Assembly (NCBI GenBank): GCA_963920575.1
Contig: OY986970.1
Coordinates: forward strand, 24,306,114 to 24,370,113
Length of the DNA: 64,000 nucleotides
Origin: Narthecium ossifragum
Taxonomy: Eukaryota > Streptophyta > Magnoliopsida > Dioscoreales > Nartheciaceae
Direction: 5' to 3'
The first letter of the stretch is position 1. Each line of letters opens with the position of its first letter. The notes below the pieces were generated by a model. That model had not been told where the DNA came from. It saw nothing but the letters and a program-made list of their open reading frames with translations, and did no database searches. Below, one piece after another: positions 9,668-21,137 of the stretch. Position numbers and translations under genes: made by a program.

Positions 9668-11707
9668 TTAATCGGCGACCGCCCACGTCATATCCCCGTT
9701 GAAGATCCAGTGGCACACCTCGATCTCGCCCGGCCTATGGCCGAGCGCCACGAAGGCACCGTGCCCGGGGCTCCAGTCGGACGTGTCAAGATGACAGATG
9801 GCGACTCCGTGATTAATCTTGGCCTTGCTATGGACGTCCAGGATCTCAACCTCATAAACCCTCACCTTAGGCACCGAGTGACAGTAGTACACCAAGAAGG
9901 GGAACAGGCTTTGGTGGCACGACACCGACTGGGTCACCTTACCGCCATTGATCCCTCTCACTTTGCCTATGAGCACATCCCCGCCGGAGCCTGCCGGGCT
10001 CTCGGTGCTCCGGACGACGGCGTTCTCGCCGAGCACCTCGACAGCAAAGTCGATCATGTCCTCCGCCGAGGTCGCGCAGCGCTTGGTCTCGCCGCGGCTC
10101 GGCGCGCGCTCGCACTCGCGTACCGTGTCGCCTATGGCCCGGCCCAGCGCGGTGTCCGGCCGCACCGCGAAGACCTTGGCGGCCGCGTCGGCCTTGAATG
10201 GCAGCTTCGCGACGATCCCACGAGGGAGAAATGCTCGGTCGGGCATTTTGTCTCTGATGTCCGGCATCGGCATGATCTCCCCTTGTCGCAATTGGCTCTC
10301 CCTGAAGAACTTCCCCGGCTCCACCACCCACTTGTTCCCCATCACCATCTTCTTCCTGTCGGTTGCGGCGTCGGTGGTGGATTTGGTGGTTTGCGTCGCG
10401 GAGGACGCAAGCTCATGGGGGACGACGGAGGCGTTCTTGTAGTCGGTGAAGGTGACGCCGCCGGACTTCGAGTAGGAAGTGAAGCTGGTGTTGTCGCCGT
10501 TGTAGCTCTTGAAGGTGACATTTGGGACATTGAAGCCTTGGTCGTAGGAGTTAAACCGGTCGGAGCCGGGGTTGAAGGAGTTGCCGTAGTTGGTGAAGTG
10601 CTCATTGGGGGCGTTGTCCTTCTTGCCGTAGGACTGGAAGGTGTCGTCGCCGACGTTAGATTGGTCGCGGTAACTCGTGAAGGTATCGGTGCCACCGTTG
10701 CCGTTTGCTCCATAGGCGCGGAATGTGTTCTCCGGGACGTTGCCGTTGTCGCCGTACCCAGTAAAGCTGTTGGTGGCGCCGTTGCCGTTCTCGGCGTAGT
10801 TGTCGAAGCCGGAGGTGATGACGTTGGAGTTATTACCGTAGGATGTGAAAGTAGTACCCACGCCATTACCTTGCTTGCCATACCCGGAGAAGGACTGGCC
10901 TCCGGCGTTGGTGTCGTCGGCGTAGGATGTGAAATCCGGCTCTCGGCCAGTGGCGGCGGCGTCATAGTTAGTGAACTTCAAGTCGGGCACGTTAGAGAAA
11001 CGGTGGTAGGTGGCGAAATCGTCGGTGCCACCCACAGCGACGGCGCCATAGGAGGTGAAGTTGGTGGTGACCACGTTGCCGTTGACGGAATAGGTGGTGA
11101 AAGACTCGTCGTGCCCAACAGTGTCGCGGGAGTAGCGACGGAATGTGTCCACGGGGACGTTCTCGGAATCCGAATAGTTCTTGAAGGAGTCGGAACCGGC
11201 GGCGACGTTGGTGCCGTAGTTGGTGAAGTTGATGTTGTCATAGGATGTGAAATGGGAGTCCGAATGGTGGGAGGAGAGAGACTGGGAGAAACTCGGGTTA
11301 CAAAGAAGTCGGGCGGCGGCACAGAACGCGGGGAGGTGAGCGGTGAGAGGAGCAGCGCCGCCTTCGGAAGAGGCCATGGAGGTGTAGGCGGCGGAGTCAA
11401 GAGCGGAGAGGGGGGAAAGTTTGGAAACGAGGAAAAAAGGATGAGGACGGCCGTGGGGGATCTTGCGGTCCCAGTACCGCAGGGCCGCCGCCTTCGCGGT
11501 GAATGGGTTCGGTTTGGCAGACATGGGTGTGATTTTCGTGACAGCGTTTTGCGGCGAATGGGTTTGGAATGATGGGTTCTTGGCGGCGGACTTGGCGGTG
11601 AAGAGATGGTAGGTTGGAGAGGCTGCTACCATTAGTGGGTGGAGAGAGGAGGAGAAGAGGAGGAGGGGGAGGAGAAAGAGGGGGGGTTGGAGAGTGGAAG
11701 GAGCCAT
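9668..11707 (-). CDS. BURP-domain PG1-beta-like protein (polygalacturonase non-catalytic subunit)
   Basis: Intact intronless frame of 679 aa starting at MAPSTLQPPL (11707). That start begins a good signal peptide (hydrophobic LFLLPLLLFSSSLHPLMVAAS) and is shared with the paralog at 27398; an in-frame ATG at 11791 would put 28 residues before the signal, so I reject it. Next come the conserved N-terminal block (FTAKAAALRYWDRKIPHGRP), about 21 FxxY repeats at roughly 14-residue spacing (residues ~150-420), and a BURP domain (~466-679). The BURP signature is complete: CH-x10-CH-x27-CH-x25-CHW near residues 594-664, ending NGDMTWAVAD. Family knowledge: such proteins are secreted to the cell wall, where tomato PG1-beta binds polygalacturonase and Arabidopsis homologues affect pectin and cell size. 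Two broken paralogs lie downstream on the same strand. Confidence 0.93.
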   Translation of the reverse strand: MAPSTLQPPLFLLPLLLFSSSLHPLMVAASPTYHLFTAKSAAKNPSFQTHSPQNAVTKITPMSAKPNPFTAKAAALRYWDRKIPHGRPHPFFLVSKLSPLSALDSAAYTSMASSEGGAAPLTAHLPAFCAAARLLCNPSFSQSLSSHHSDSHFTSYDNINFTNYGTNVAAGSDSFKNYSDSENVPVDTFRRYSRDTVGHDESFTTYSVNGNVVTTNFTSYGAVAVGGTDDFATYHRFSNVPDLKFTNYDAAATGREPDFTSYADDTNAGGQSFSGYGKQGNGVGTTFTSYGNNSNVITSGFDNYAENGNGATNSFTGYGDNGNVPENTFRAYGANGNGGTDTFTSYRDQSNVGDDTFQSYGKKDNAPNEHFTNYGNSFNPGSDRFNSYDQGFNVPNVTFKSYNGDNTSFTSYSKSGGVTFTDYKNASVVPHELASSATQTTKSTTDAATDRKKMVMGNKWVVEPGKFFRESQLRQGEIMPMPDIRDKMPDRAFLPRGIVAKLPFKADAAAKVFAVRPDTALGRAIGDTVRECERAPSRGETKRCATSAEDMIDFAVEVLGENAVVRSTESPAGSGGDVLIGKVRGINGGKVTQSVSCHQSLFPFLVYYCHSVPKVRVYEVEILDVHSKAKINHGVAICHLDTSDWSPGHGAFVALGHRPGEIEVCHWIFNGDMTWAVAD

Positions 11708-11743
11708 GGCCGGCGAGCGCGCCGAAGAGAAGGGCGAAGGGCA

Positions 11744-11751
11744 ATTAAATA
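11744..11751 (-). promoter_or_regulatory. Weak TATA-like element before the BURP gene
   Basis: Minus-strand TATTTAAT lies about 40 bp before the chosen ATG. It would leave a very short leader, so the true start of transcription may differ. The flanking ~100 bp is conserved upstream of the paralog at 27399-27520. Confidence 0.3.
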
Positions 11752-12067
11752 GAGATGGGAAACAGAGTGAGAGACAGGGAGATGGGGTCACTTTTTGGTT
11801 CAGCAGTTACCTGGCGTTCGGTGGGGAAAAATTAGTGGCCGGTAAAGTTATTTTATTTTTTATTTTTGGTTGAAAAGCATGAATAATTTGGTAAGAGACG
11901 TCATATATAGCCGATCTTACGTGGGCGTTGGCAATCCGTACGTGGCGTTCATAGATGGTGGACACGTGTCCAAATTTTGAAAGGGCGATGATTGGTGTAC
12001 ATGCTGACATCATATGTGCATTCCACATATGTCCGAATCAGCAGTGGACTACCAATTCTTTCATCTA
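11752..12067. other. 5' flank of the BURP gene
   Basis: No gene is visible. The first ~60 bp match the 5' flank of pseudogene copy 2. The rest is likely promoter, ending at the hairpin array. Confidence 0.5.
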
Positions 12068-12275
12068 CATCAATGAATCGGTAGTTCACTATCGATTGAA
12101 TTATTCATCTAGTCTATCGATAATGAGATATCGATGGACTCTATTCACCAATCGGTACCTCACTACCGATATAATTCAATCGGTACTCCACTACCGATTC
12201 ATTGATATAATCCATCGGTAGATCACTACTGAAGGACTCCATGGACGAATCGATAGTAGACTACCGATTCGGTAG
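12068..12275. repeat. Array of ATCGGTA/TACCGAT hairpins
   Basis: At least four short inverted repeats of one consensus lie within 210 bp: AATCGGTAG with CTATCGATT at 12076-12097, ATCGGTA with TACCGAT at 12151-12170, AATCGGTA with TACCGATT at 12178-12199, and AATCGATAG with CTACCGATT near 12248-12269. Loops are 4-6 nt. The array sits 0.4-0.6 kb upstream of the BURP start codon and ~1.5 kb before the GRF-type gene on the other strand. Confidence 0.8.
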
Positions 12276-13808
12276 CATGTGCATTACACATGCCACCTGT
12301 CCATGTACACAAAACATTACTCATTTTGAAATCCTCATCGATTTTGACCCAGTAACTCATCGCCCCTTCTCCTTCCTTCTCCCGCGGGCTCTCTTCCACC
12401 GATCTCCTCTTCTCCTTATCCCATCGATGGTGCTCTCCTCCACCGATCTCCGCTTCTCCTTCTCCCGTGGGCTCCGCTCTCCTTCGTCGATCTCCCCTTC
12501 TCCTTCTCCCGCCGGTTCTCCTCCACTGATCTAGGGCATCAAGCGGCTATCCTCCAGCGATCTAGGCATCACCCCTTCTCCATCGCAGATGCCCTCCACC
12601 CGGCGAACGGCTTCAACCCCCATCATTCTTTGACGAGGAGATGGCGAAGAAGCACTCACACTGAAGTGGCTGAATCAACCTCTGTACACTGACTCTGCGT
12701 GGGCGCCATTAGAGATTGCAGGCACCTCCTCTACCTCTCCGATCGACATCAAATCTATATGCATGAAACATGTGCTTTTTTTCTCTCTCTCGTGATACTG
12801 GAGTTGAATCCAAATGGTCAGTGCCACATTAGTTAATCCGAAAGAAGGGATTGGCACTTGCCCGATCGCCACCTTCCTCTGTCTCCACCGGACCTCTCCT
12901 TTCCTTGAATCCTTATCCTGCTTACTTTGCGATTTATGGCAGTAATGTGCCAATCCCTTCTTTTGTTTACTATCATGATCTCATTCTGATGCCTGCCGAT
13001 CATCATTGGATTCTTTTCCTGCACAACATTGTTGTCTGCTTCACATTCTCAATGAACAGCCAAAACTAACTTGAACATCAACCACTTTGAGCTACCAATT
13101 TCTGATCTAAAACAACAATGAAGAATTACTTAAATTTCCTTGATCATTGTTGTTTCTTGCGGCATTCATTCTTCTCTAGATGAGAGGAGTTCCTACTTTG
13201 ATTAGTAAATGTCAACCAATATGGAGTGTTTCGTGAATCCTGATGATTTCACAGTAATGCATGTCTCTGGACAATTAAACAGGATTTGCTTCTCTCAGAA
13301 TCAAGGGGTGGTCACTCAAAAGTTAGATATGCAGAAATGAAGAACGTGCATCTTCTGCATAGATTTGTTGGGACTACTTTGTCATACATTGCTTGCAGCT
13401 TTCTTTCTTTTGGTAATTTTCTCCTCCTTTCACTAATTTGGTCTGTGTTTCCTTTGTCTTTGTTTTACATCTCGTTTCTTTTATAACTTTGCATGAGACA
13501 CACAAACAGTCTCTTAATTTCTATTCATGTTTTATCTTCTATGTTATTTGTGCTCATGTTAGTCACACGGTTACAGATGCATATAGATTGCTAAATTGTA
13601 TATGTATGCCATTGCTAAATTTTATTTGTGCTCATGTTTTATCTTCTATGCCATTGCCTCACATTGCTAAATTTTTGGAAGAGATGCTCATGTGTTGTGT
13701 GCCATATGTATATGTATAATATCAATTTTATACGTAATATGCATTGGAAATTCTAACTATTATGTTTAGTTTTATTTATTGTTTACTGTTCTTGCAATAA
13801 AATGAAGG
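12276..13808 (+). other. Region upstream of the GRF zinc-finger pseudogene
   Basis: A C/T-rich stretch (about 12360-12600, repeated CCGATCTCC..CTTCTCC phrases) is followed by AT-rich sequence. This would fit a leader exon and intron of the plus-strand GRF-type gene, but no exon can be defined with confidence. Confidence 0.35.
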
Positions 13809-14101
13809 ATGTCGCAATCGTCGTCATCTGCATCTCCTCGGCCGCTTACGTTAAGGTGTGGCTGTGGGCTCAACGTCGTGCGACGAACCTCTGGCACTTC
13901 GAAAAATCCCGCTTGCATCTTTGTATTTGGGAAGACATACTACGTTCCGCTCCCGAAGCACAACCAAGCGCTAGTGAAGTCACGGAGGACACATTGGGCC
14001 TTAAAGTCCAAGTGATGCGTGACCAATTATGTGAAATGTGCATCGTCACTTGGATTCTAGTTGTTGTGGTAACGGCAATTTTTGTAAAAATCTATTTCTA
14101 A
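13809..14101 (+). pseudogene. Small GRF-type zinc-finger protein, frameshifted
   Basis: The first frame reads MSQSSSSASPRPLTLRCGCG then LNVVRRTSGTSKNPACIFVF, matching the start of the plant GRF zinc finger (C-x-CG, TSxTxxNPGR). A second frame takes over near 13925 (WEDILRSAPEAQPSASEVTE, DTLGLKVQVMRDQL) and ends with a hydrophobic segment IVTWILVVVVTAIFVKIYF and a stop at 14101. In this family a single chain runs GRF finger, linker, C-terminal membrane anchor. Here the third and fourth cysteines are absent and the usual GR after NP is AC, consistent with a deletion plus frameshift. An intron in place of the lesion cannot be fully excluded. Confidence 0.7.
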
Positions 14102-15059
14102 TTGATGTACATGTGTTTTGTGATGACACTGTTGTTTCCTACTAAAAAGTTGTCATCTGTCAAATGATATGATTATGCTCAACACTGTTTTATTAAACTT
14201 CTGATTTTATGATCTTCTGTTTGCTCTTTTAAGTGGTCATTTGATGGCCAAAAAAGAGCTACCTGATCAAAGACTGCAAATGCAGGTTGTGCTCATTGCA
14301 TTCTTTTATCACTTGATCAAATGTATCACTATTTATCACTTGATCAAATGTATCACTATGCATGACCAATGCATCAAACATAGCATGTGAATATGGGTGT
14401 CTCGGATTCTTTGAGCTAGCAGCTAGATATTCAAGTGTTTCTGTTCTTACTAATAAATGAAGATCGTGGACAAAGAGCGCGAGTTGAAACAGAAAGTAAA
14501 TGATTAAGCTAATGTTGAGTCTATTAAATTTGTTTGCAATTTATGAAAAATTTTGGCAACATTTCCTTTGTATATTTGATAAAGCATCAAGTACATACAA
14601 TTGTTTGAAATAATAGGACAAATCCATTTACAAAAATAGTGAGGTGCACCCTCACGAGCACTGAATTAAGAACAACCATTCAGTCAAGCATTTACTTAAT
14701 CACAAAATACGAGGTATACCCTTCAAACATTAAATCAAATATACAAATAAGGAGGTACTCACTCCAAGTCATTCACAATTGTAATCAACTTCCTCTCAAA
14801 ATTAGAAGTATGTCACGTTAATCATACAATGAAGTACAACTTCTAATATGGAACTCAAAGTGTAAGCCACAATCACATTTCTACAATCACATTTCTCCAT
14901 TGTTGTCATTATGAGACGACTCATACATACTTCAATGTTGGAATTCCTACATGAAAAGCATATACATTAGCATATATAAATGTTAGTTATAAATATAACC
15001 ATGTCCAAAAGTCATTTGGAAGATTAACAAGATCAATGGCAATTTCGTAAATATTGCCA
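14102..15059. other. AT-rich sequence, no gene seen
   Basis: No coding or strong repeat structure beyond a short duplicated phrase 'cacttgatcaaatgtatcac' near 14310-14360. Confidence 0.5.
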
Positions 15060-15760
15060 ATCGGCTGATAAATACTTCAGTTTTGACACAGGTGAAGTAT
15101 TTTATCCATAACTTTTATACCAAGTATCCAAATTGGGCGATTCTTAAACGATTAGAAAGAGGATGAAAAGATCTACAACTTTTCTGTTGACAAGATTTTC
15201 AGATTCCATCTTTTACTATGTCAAACTGGCAGTTAAAGTGCTCAGTGGCAAAATGGTAGATAATGGTCGAATGTCCAATCGTCCAAGAATCTAATCCGCC
15301 AAATTCAATCAGCCAGATTTTAGCCGATTAATTTAATAACCGTCGTCAATGTGGTCTGATGTATTTTAGCCATGACTTTTTCATACGATGTCCAAATGAG
15401 TTTATTCTTGAACCAATGGAAAACGAATGAAAAGATCTACTACTTTCATGTTGACGAGATCTTCAAATTCCATCGGTTACTATGTCAAACTGGCAGTCGA
15501 AATGTCCAATGGCAAAATAGTAAAAAATGACCGAGCATCTAAATGTCATGGTTGAAAATGACCGATGTTATCGTCCAAATTCTCATCGTCCATATTTGGC
15601 TAATCGGCCATATTAACAATTAATGTAGTCTGATTGTTTTAGCCATAACTTTCTCATCTGATGTCCAAATTGGACGTTGTTGTTACCGTTGGAAGGATAA
15701 TTGGAAGAGCTACAACTTTGATGTTCAGACTTTTTTCAGATTTCAAGGTTATCATCAGCA
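15060..15760. repeat. Three diverged tandem units, probably LTR-derived
   Basis: Phrases such as 'ttttagccataactttctca', 'gatgtccaaat' and 'aaaagatctac' recur three times at about 250-300-bp spacing, with 'tatgtcaaactggcagt' in the first two. Plant LTR leaders often carry this kind of text, but I could not define ends. Confidence 0.5.
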
Positions 15761-16253
15761 AAATTACAGCGGAAGACATGGGATGTTGTTTAGTGACAGT
15801 TTCAGTCAGTTCTGGTGATTTCAATTTTCAAAGAAGTTTAGACAGTTGCAATGTAGTGGGTGGTTCTAAGGTGGTTAGCAAAAGCTCTATCAAAGGCCAA
15901 GACGATGAAGAAAAGGTATTTTATTTCAATTCACCATGTAGCCTTTATCTATCTTTTAGCATGTATCAGTAGACTTAGATCTATTCACCATGTAGCCTTT
16001 TAAATTCAGCAATGAAGTCTTTTTCTTTCCTTTAAATTCTTGCAACTAGTTCTCCATTCATAGGAGTAGTTCAACCATAATTTATCATCTTCAATTTTCC
16101 TCTATTTTAACATATTTTATTTCTTTTCACATCAATTTTTTTTAAGCTTCAACACCTCTGTTCAAACATAGTTCGAAGGAGTTGAACTATACCACAATCC
16201 TTCTGATTCTTGAGTGTTAGGCTATTTTGACATTTTTGCATAATTTCTATTCT

Positions 16254-16257
<4 letters not shown>
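15761..16257. other. No gene seen
   Basis: A 103-codon plus-strand open frame (15661-15972) shows no recognisable domain. The sequence is AT-rich and leads into a TA microsatellite. Confidence 0.4.

Positions 16258-16331
<74 letters not shown>
16258..16331. repeat. (TA)n microsatellite
   Basis: Uninterrupted TA dinucleotides for about 74 bp, continued as ~20 bp of TA at 18790-18810 on the far side of the solo LTR. The LTR therefore inserted into a TA tract. Confidence 0.95.
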
Positions 16332-16334
<3 letters not shown>

Positions 16335-18788
16335 CACACCCCGACCCAGAAAACCCATCCAGGACGGGGCGTGAGGGTTCCTATCACTATTCATCTCCAA
16401 TTGGCGCGATACAATGCGGAAAACATGGATAAACTTAAACAATTCATATTCCAGAGGTAAACTGTAAATCAAATTATAAATACATCAAGTTGTACTGTTT
16501 AAACATCTGATACAAAATTCTTATCAAACTCCTCCAAGGGAAAATATATTATACAAATAATCCAAAAATCCTCGAAGATGTTTATAATATACAAAACTAT
16601 CAAAAAGTACAACAGTCTTCCTGTAGCAACCTCAGACGCCTCTGGAAGTACTCGCGCCGCCAAAGGCCGATCCCGCCAGCTCTACTGCTGAAGAACTGGC
16701 GCCTGCACATGCAAACGCAGCCCGGATAAGAGTGAGCGATGAGCTCAGTAGGGTTCTACTCTACGGCACACAGAAGGGAGGAAAACATCAACAGTGGTAT
16801 CTTTCCGCTCAAGCCTAAGGAATGCCACGGGGTCCCACAACCCCTATCGACTCCCCAAAGGGATCCTACTCTTCTCAACCGACCACGCTGGGAACATCAA
16901 CCAACAAGCTGGGAGGAAGAGAAACAGAGCTAGTAGGATCACCGTTACCCAGCAGGAAACCACTGCCTGGGGAGCATGTCAGGGACATCGACAACCATCT
17001 GTAACACTTAGCCTTGGGAAGACAACACGACCTCTAAACCTCAAAGCAAAGATAATATTCCAGTCCAACTACTTGATGATCCTCGATAACAAGAAATTCC
17101 AATTATGATCATGTCCTAATCCTCACTATCCATCCGCGGTCCTAAGGCTAGATCCGAGCTACCCGAGAGCCTCGGATCGGCGATCAACCCATCGCCGGCC
17201 TAACCTGATATGCCTCTAATGCATACAATGCATGAACCTATGCAAACATCTATCCTAGATGTCTCTACATGCCACAGCATCAGTTTAGATTCAACAGTTA
17301 TACAATAGCTCTCGGCACTCGCCGGCAACGGGCTAAGATTCCACAATATCTCGTTAGCTAACACTCATAGTTAGCTAACGGCTAGGGAAAGCGATAAGCA
17401 TTTAAACTACTATCAACCAAGTATTTAAATGCAAGTGTAAGCCGTAAATTCGTCGAAGAGGTTAAACTCCCAATTCAATTCGAAATCTCGAAAGAAATCC
17501 CGAGAAAACCTCGTGTGTGCTCCCTAACATGATTAGATATCTATCATGAATGAAAACCAATCAAAGGGAACCAGAATACGCAGCTCAGTGGCCCACGGTC
17601 GATGCGACGACCGATGCCACGGTCGATCCGACGACCGATGCCACGGTCGATCCGACGGTCGACCGTGGGGTCAAACGAGGGAAAAACACAAGGGCCACGG
17701 TCGATCGGTGCATCGACCCTAGCAAGCCCAAAACGGAACAGAGCCTCACGGACGATCCGACGGTCGACCGTGAGGCGGAATGGAAAAAGAGAGGGAGCCC
17801 GCGGTCGATCGGTGCATTGACCCTGTGAGACCAAAAACGCGACAGAGCCTGACGGACGATGCGACGGTCGATCCGACGGTCGACCGTCAGGCTCAAAAGA
17901 AGCGTATCAACGCTTGACAGTCGATTCACCGATCGACCGTCGAGTCTAATGCACAGTTCATCAGAACAGTGCCGGAAATCCAATTTCTTGGATTTGAATG
18001 ATCCAATCAAGTTGGAAGTTGATGAAACTTTACAAGCGTGCGTAAAAGATGATTGAGAAGCTAATGGTACGAATAAAACACGATTTTTATGGTTAAATCT
18101 CAAACCTAGGTCTCAATGGCCGAAAACCGACAAAACGGCGATAATACGAAAATCATCCAATAAAATACGGAAATCAGTTGATAGGAATACTGGAAGCAAG
18201 CTATAACACACATGCAAAGAACCACACAACATTCTAACAAGTATTCCTACAGCGAAAGTACAAGAAACCTATCCTAGGAGAACCCGATCACAGGATCGAG
18301 GTAGAAACACCTACTTGCAAGTAGGGCAGCTCCTCCACGCGTCCCACCAGTCAAACCGCCAAGATCCGCGCCTCGAAGCTCGCGTCCCCAAGCCCTAGCT
18401 CAGCCGCAAGAGAGAGAAAGAGAGAGAGAGAGAGGGATAGAGACGTCGACAGCAAAGAAGAAAGAGAGAGAGAAAGGGACAGGCTATATATAGAGATCTG
18501 AAACGATCTCGGCCGTCCGATTCGATCTTTCCTGATCGAGCTCCGATCTTCCGATCGAACGCACCCTTAGGGTTCTAATCAAACACATACATCAATCCAA
18601 GGCCGTGTGTACAATGCGGGTGCGAAACCGATCACCAGGGGGCATATTTACCAAAATGCCCCATGGGGCTAAAAACCACGATACGATCGCCCGATCATAC
18701 CCGACGCGGAACCAAACCAAAAGGAGAACGGCCCTCGACCCACGTGGTCGAGCCAGGTCGGAGGGAAGGGCCCTCACACACACACACA
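16332..18788 (-). mobile_element. Solo LTR, family B copy 1
   Basis: On the minus strand it starts with TG inside a CA/TG repeat (followed by TGAGGGCCC) and ends GGTCGGGGTGTGACA, about 2457 bp, with TATAT/GATAT as the likely 5-bp flanks inside the TA tract. Copy 2 at 21350-23750 has matching ends, similar length and shared internal phrases (AAGCTCAGTAGGG-like, GCAGCCCGG). A TATA-like tract lies near 18487-18492. No internal coding region is attached. Confidence 0.78.
17587..17945. repeat. Hairpin array with compensated stems in family B LTR
   Basis: GCCTCACGG (17743-17751) pairs with CCGTGAGGC (17768-17776). AGCCTGACGG (17846-17855) pairs with CCGTCAGGCT (17884-17893). CCCACGG (17592-17598) pairs with CCGTGGG (17663-17669). 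Interiors repeat GACGGTCGACC. GGTCGAT..ATCGACC hairpins at 17699-17718 and 17802-17821 belong to the same array. Confidence 0.8.
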
Positions 18789-18810
18789 GATATATATATA
18801 TATATATATA

Positions 18811-21137
18811 GTTAGCGTAGAAATCTAACCGTTGACCAGTCAAATAGTCAAGGTTAAGATTTACTTAACATTTAAGAATCAGGAGATTACAGTTAAGTTC
18901 AACTCCTTCAAACTATGTTCGAACAGAGATTTCAAGTTAAGTAGAAATCTAGATCATACCTAATTTAATAATCTGATTAATCGTTGATTATCTAGATTAA
19001 CCTAAATTAGTCTAAATTAATTTATTAAAAAGGATATATTATCTAGATTAACCTAAATTAGTCTAAATTAATTAAGGAAAACGGTAAAGAACATCCTAAA
19101 TTACTAAATCAAGAGAAAATACGTTTAAATCTACTGATTAACTTAATCTAACCTAGAATATAAGAACTTTAATATTAAATTAATCTAAAGAAATGCAGTA
19201 AGCGGAATCTCTAAAGAGAACAATAAAGAAGGAATTATAATTATCTAAATCTAGATTAATTATCTAAGAACAGTAATATAAACTACATTAAGCAGAAAAG
19301 CTAAACTAAGTATTGAAGAAACGGAATCATTTTATTGAATGAAATCAACTTTCATGAACAAGAAACATCTTAAAAGAACACTAAGAAAATCCAGGCGCGC
19401 AGACTCTGCGTTAAGTTTTTGCGAGTGAGTACACAGTGAAAAGAGAAAGGTATTTATACTAGAGCAGTTCAACTGCTTTATCCAGCATGTTCTCCATCGT
19501 CTTCCATCTTTCACTCTTGATATGCCGTGTGTCCCATGTTCTTTGATATTTCCTCGTTTCTCCATACCATGCTCTGGCCGATGACGGTTGTGTCTGGTTG
19601 ATGAGCTTATCTATGTTGTAATTTCATCCTTCTTGGCCAATGCTCTTTTCTTGTATATACCTTCATCATTCTTAATTGATAACTTTTTTGTCTTTAGGTC
19701 ATCATCGCTCTTGACTGATGATTTCTTCCTGTAAAGATGATTTCCATTCTTCGTCGGTGACTTCATTCTTTTGGGCGATGATCTTTTACTTATCTTTGAA
19801 CGTCATCCCTCATTTGCCTTTGAAAGTTTGCTGGTCATATTTATTACACTGACATGGCAATCATTGATTGGTTAGCCATTATTTTGGCTAACATTTACCT
19901 AATTTTATAATCTGATTATTAGCTGATTATCTATATTAAGCTAAATTAGTCTAAATTAATATATTGAAAAGGATAAATTATCTAGAATTATGAAATTAAT
20001 TAAGGGAAACGGTAAAGATCATCTTAAATTACTAAATCAAGAGAAAATACGTTTAAATCTACTAATTAACTTAATCTAACCAAGCATATAAGAACTTTAA
20101 TATTAAATTAATCTAAAGAAATGCAGTAAGGGAAATCTTTAAAGAGAACAATAAAGAAGGAATCATAATTATCTAAATCTAGATTAATTATCTAAGAACA
20201 GTAATATAAACTACATTAAGCAGAAAAGATAAACTAAGTACTGAAGAAATGGAATCATTTTATTAAATGAAATCAACTTACATAAACAAGAAACATCTTG
20301 AAAGAACACTAAAAAAATCCAGACGCGCAGGCTCTGTGTTAAGTTTTTGCGAAAGAGTACACAGTGAAAAGAGAAATTTATTTATACTAGAGCAGTTCAA
20401 CTGCTTTATCCAGCATGTTCTTCATCGTCTTACATCTTTCACTCTTGATATGCCGCGTGTCACATGTTCTCCGATATTTCCTCGTTTCTCCATACCATGC
20501 TCTGGCCGATGACGGTTGCGTCTGGTTGATGAGCTTGTTTATGTTGTAATTTCATCCTTCTTGGCCGATGCTCTTTTCTTGTATATACCTTCATCGTTCT
20601 TAATTGATAACTTTCTTGTCTTTAGGTCATCATCGTTCTTAACTGATGATTTCTTCATGTAAAGATGATTATCATTCTCGGTCGGTGACTTCATTCTTTT
20701 ATCTTTAAACGTCATCGTTCATTTGCCTTTGAAAGTTTGTCGGCCATATTTATTACACTGACATGACAATCATTGATTGGTTAGCCATTATTTTGGCTTA
20801 CATTTACCTAATTTAATAATCTGATTAATAGCTGATTATCTAGACTAAGCTAAATTAGTCTAAATTAATATATTGAAAAGGATAAATTATCTAGAATTAT
20901 GAAATTAATTAAGGAAAATGGTAAAGATCATCCTAAATTACTAAATCAAGAGAAAATACGTTTAAATCTACTAATTAACTTAATCTAACCTAGAATATAA
21001 GAACTTTAATATTAAATTAATCTAAAGAAAGGCAGTAAGGGAAATATCTAAAGAGAACAATAAAGAAGAAATCATAATTATCTAAATCTAGATTAATTAT
21101 CTAAGAACAATAATATAAACTACATTAAGTAGAAAGG
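18811..21137 (-). repeat. Tandem LTR-like units, period ~909-928 bp, ~2.4 copies
   Basis: Unit landmarks recur head to tail: 'ctacatta' at 19283, 20211 and 21120, and 'ttagccattattttggct' near 19870 and 20778. On the minus strand each full unit has a TATA-like GTATAAATA followed by a leader ending in CAATAAAATGATTCC, a U3-R-U5-like order. A diverged single relative is at 31340-32395. No coding sequence is present. Confidence 0.75.

Noticed and set aside
9710..11572. 620-codon open frame on the plus strand across the BURP gene
   Set aside because: It is the antisense shadow of GC-rich FxxY repeats; its translation is Val/Gly repeats without domain character, while the minus strand gives a complete BURP protein.
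11708..11791. Upstream in-frame ATG of the BURP gene (MTPSPCLSL)
   Set aside because: It would place 28 residues before a good signal peptide; the paralog at 27398 starts at MAPSTLQ and the TATA-like site lies between the two ATGs.
16149..16472. ORF with an IYIYIY repeat
   Set aside because: Translation of a TA microsatellite.
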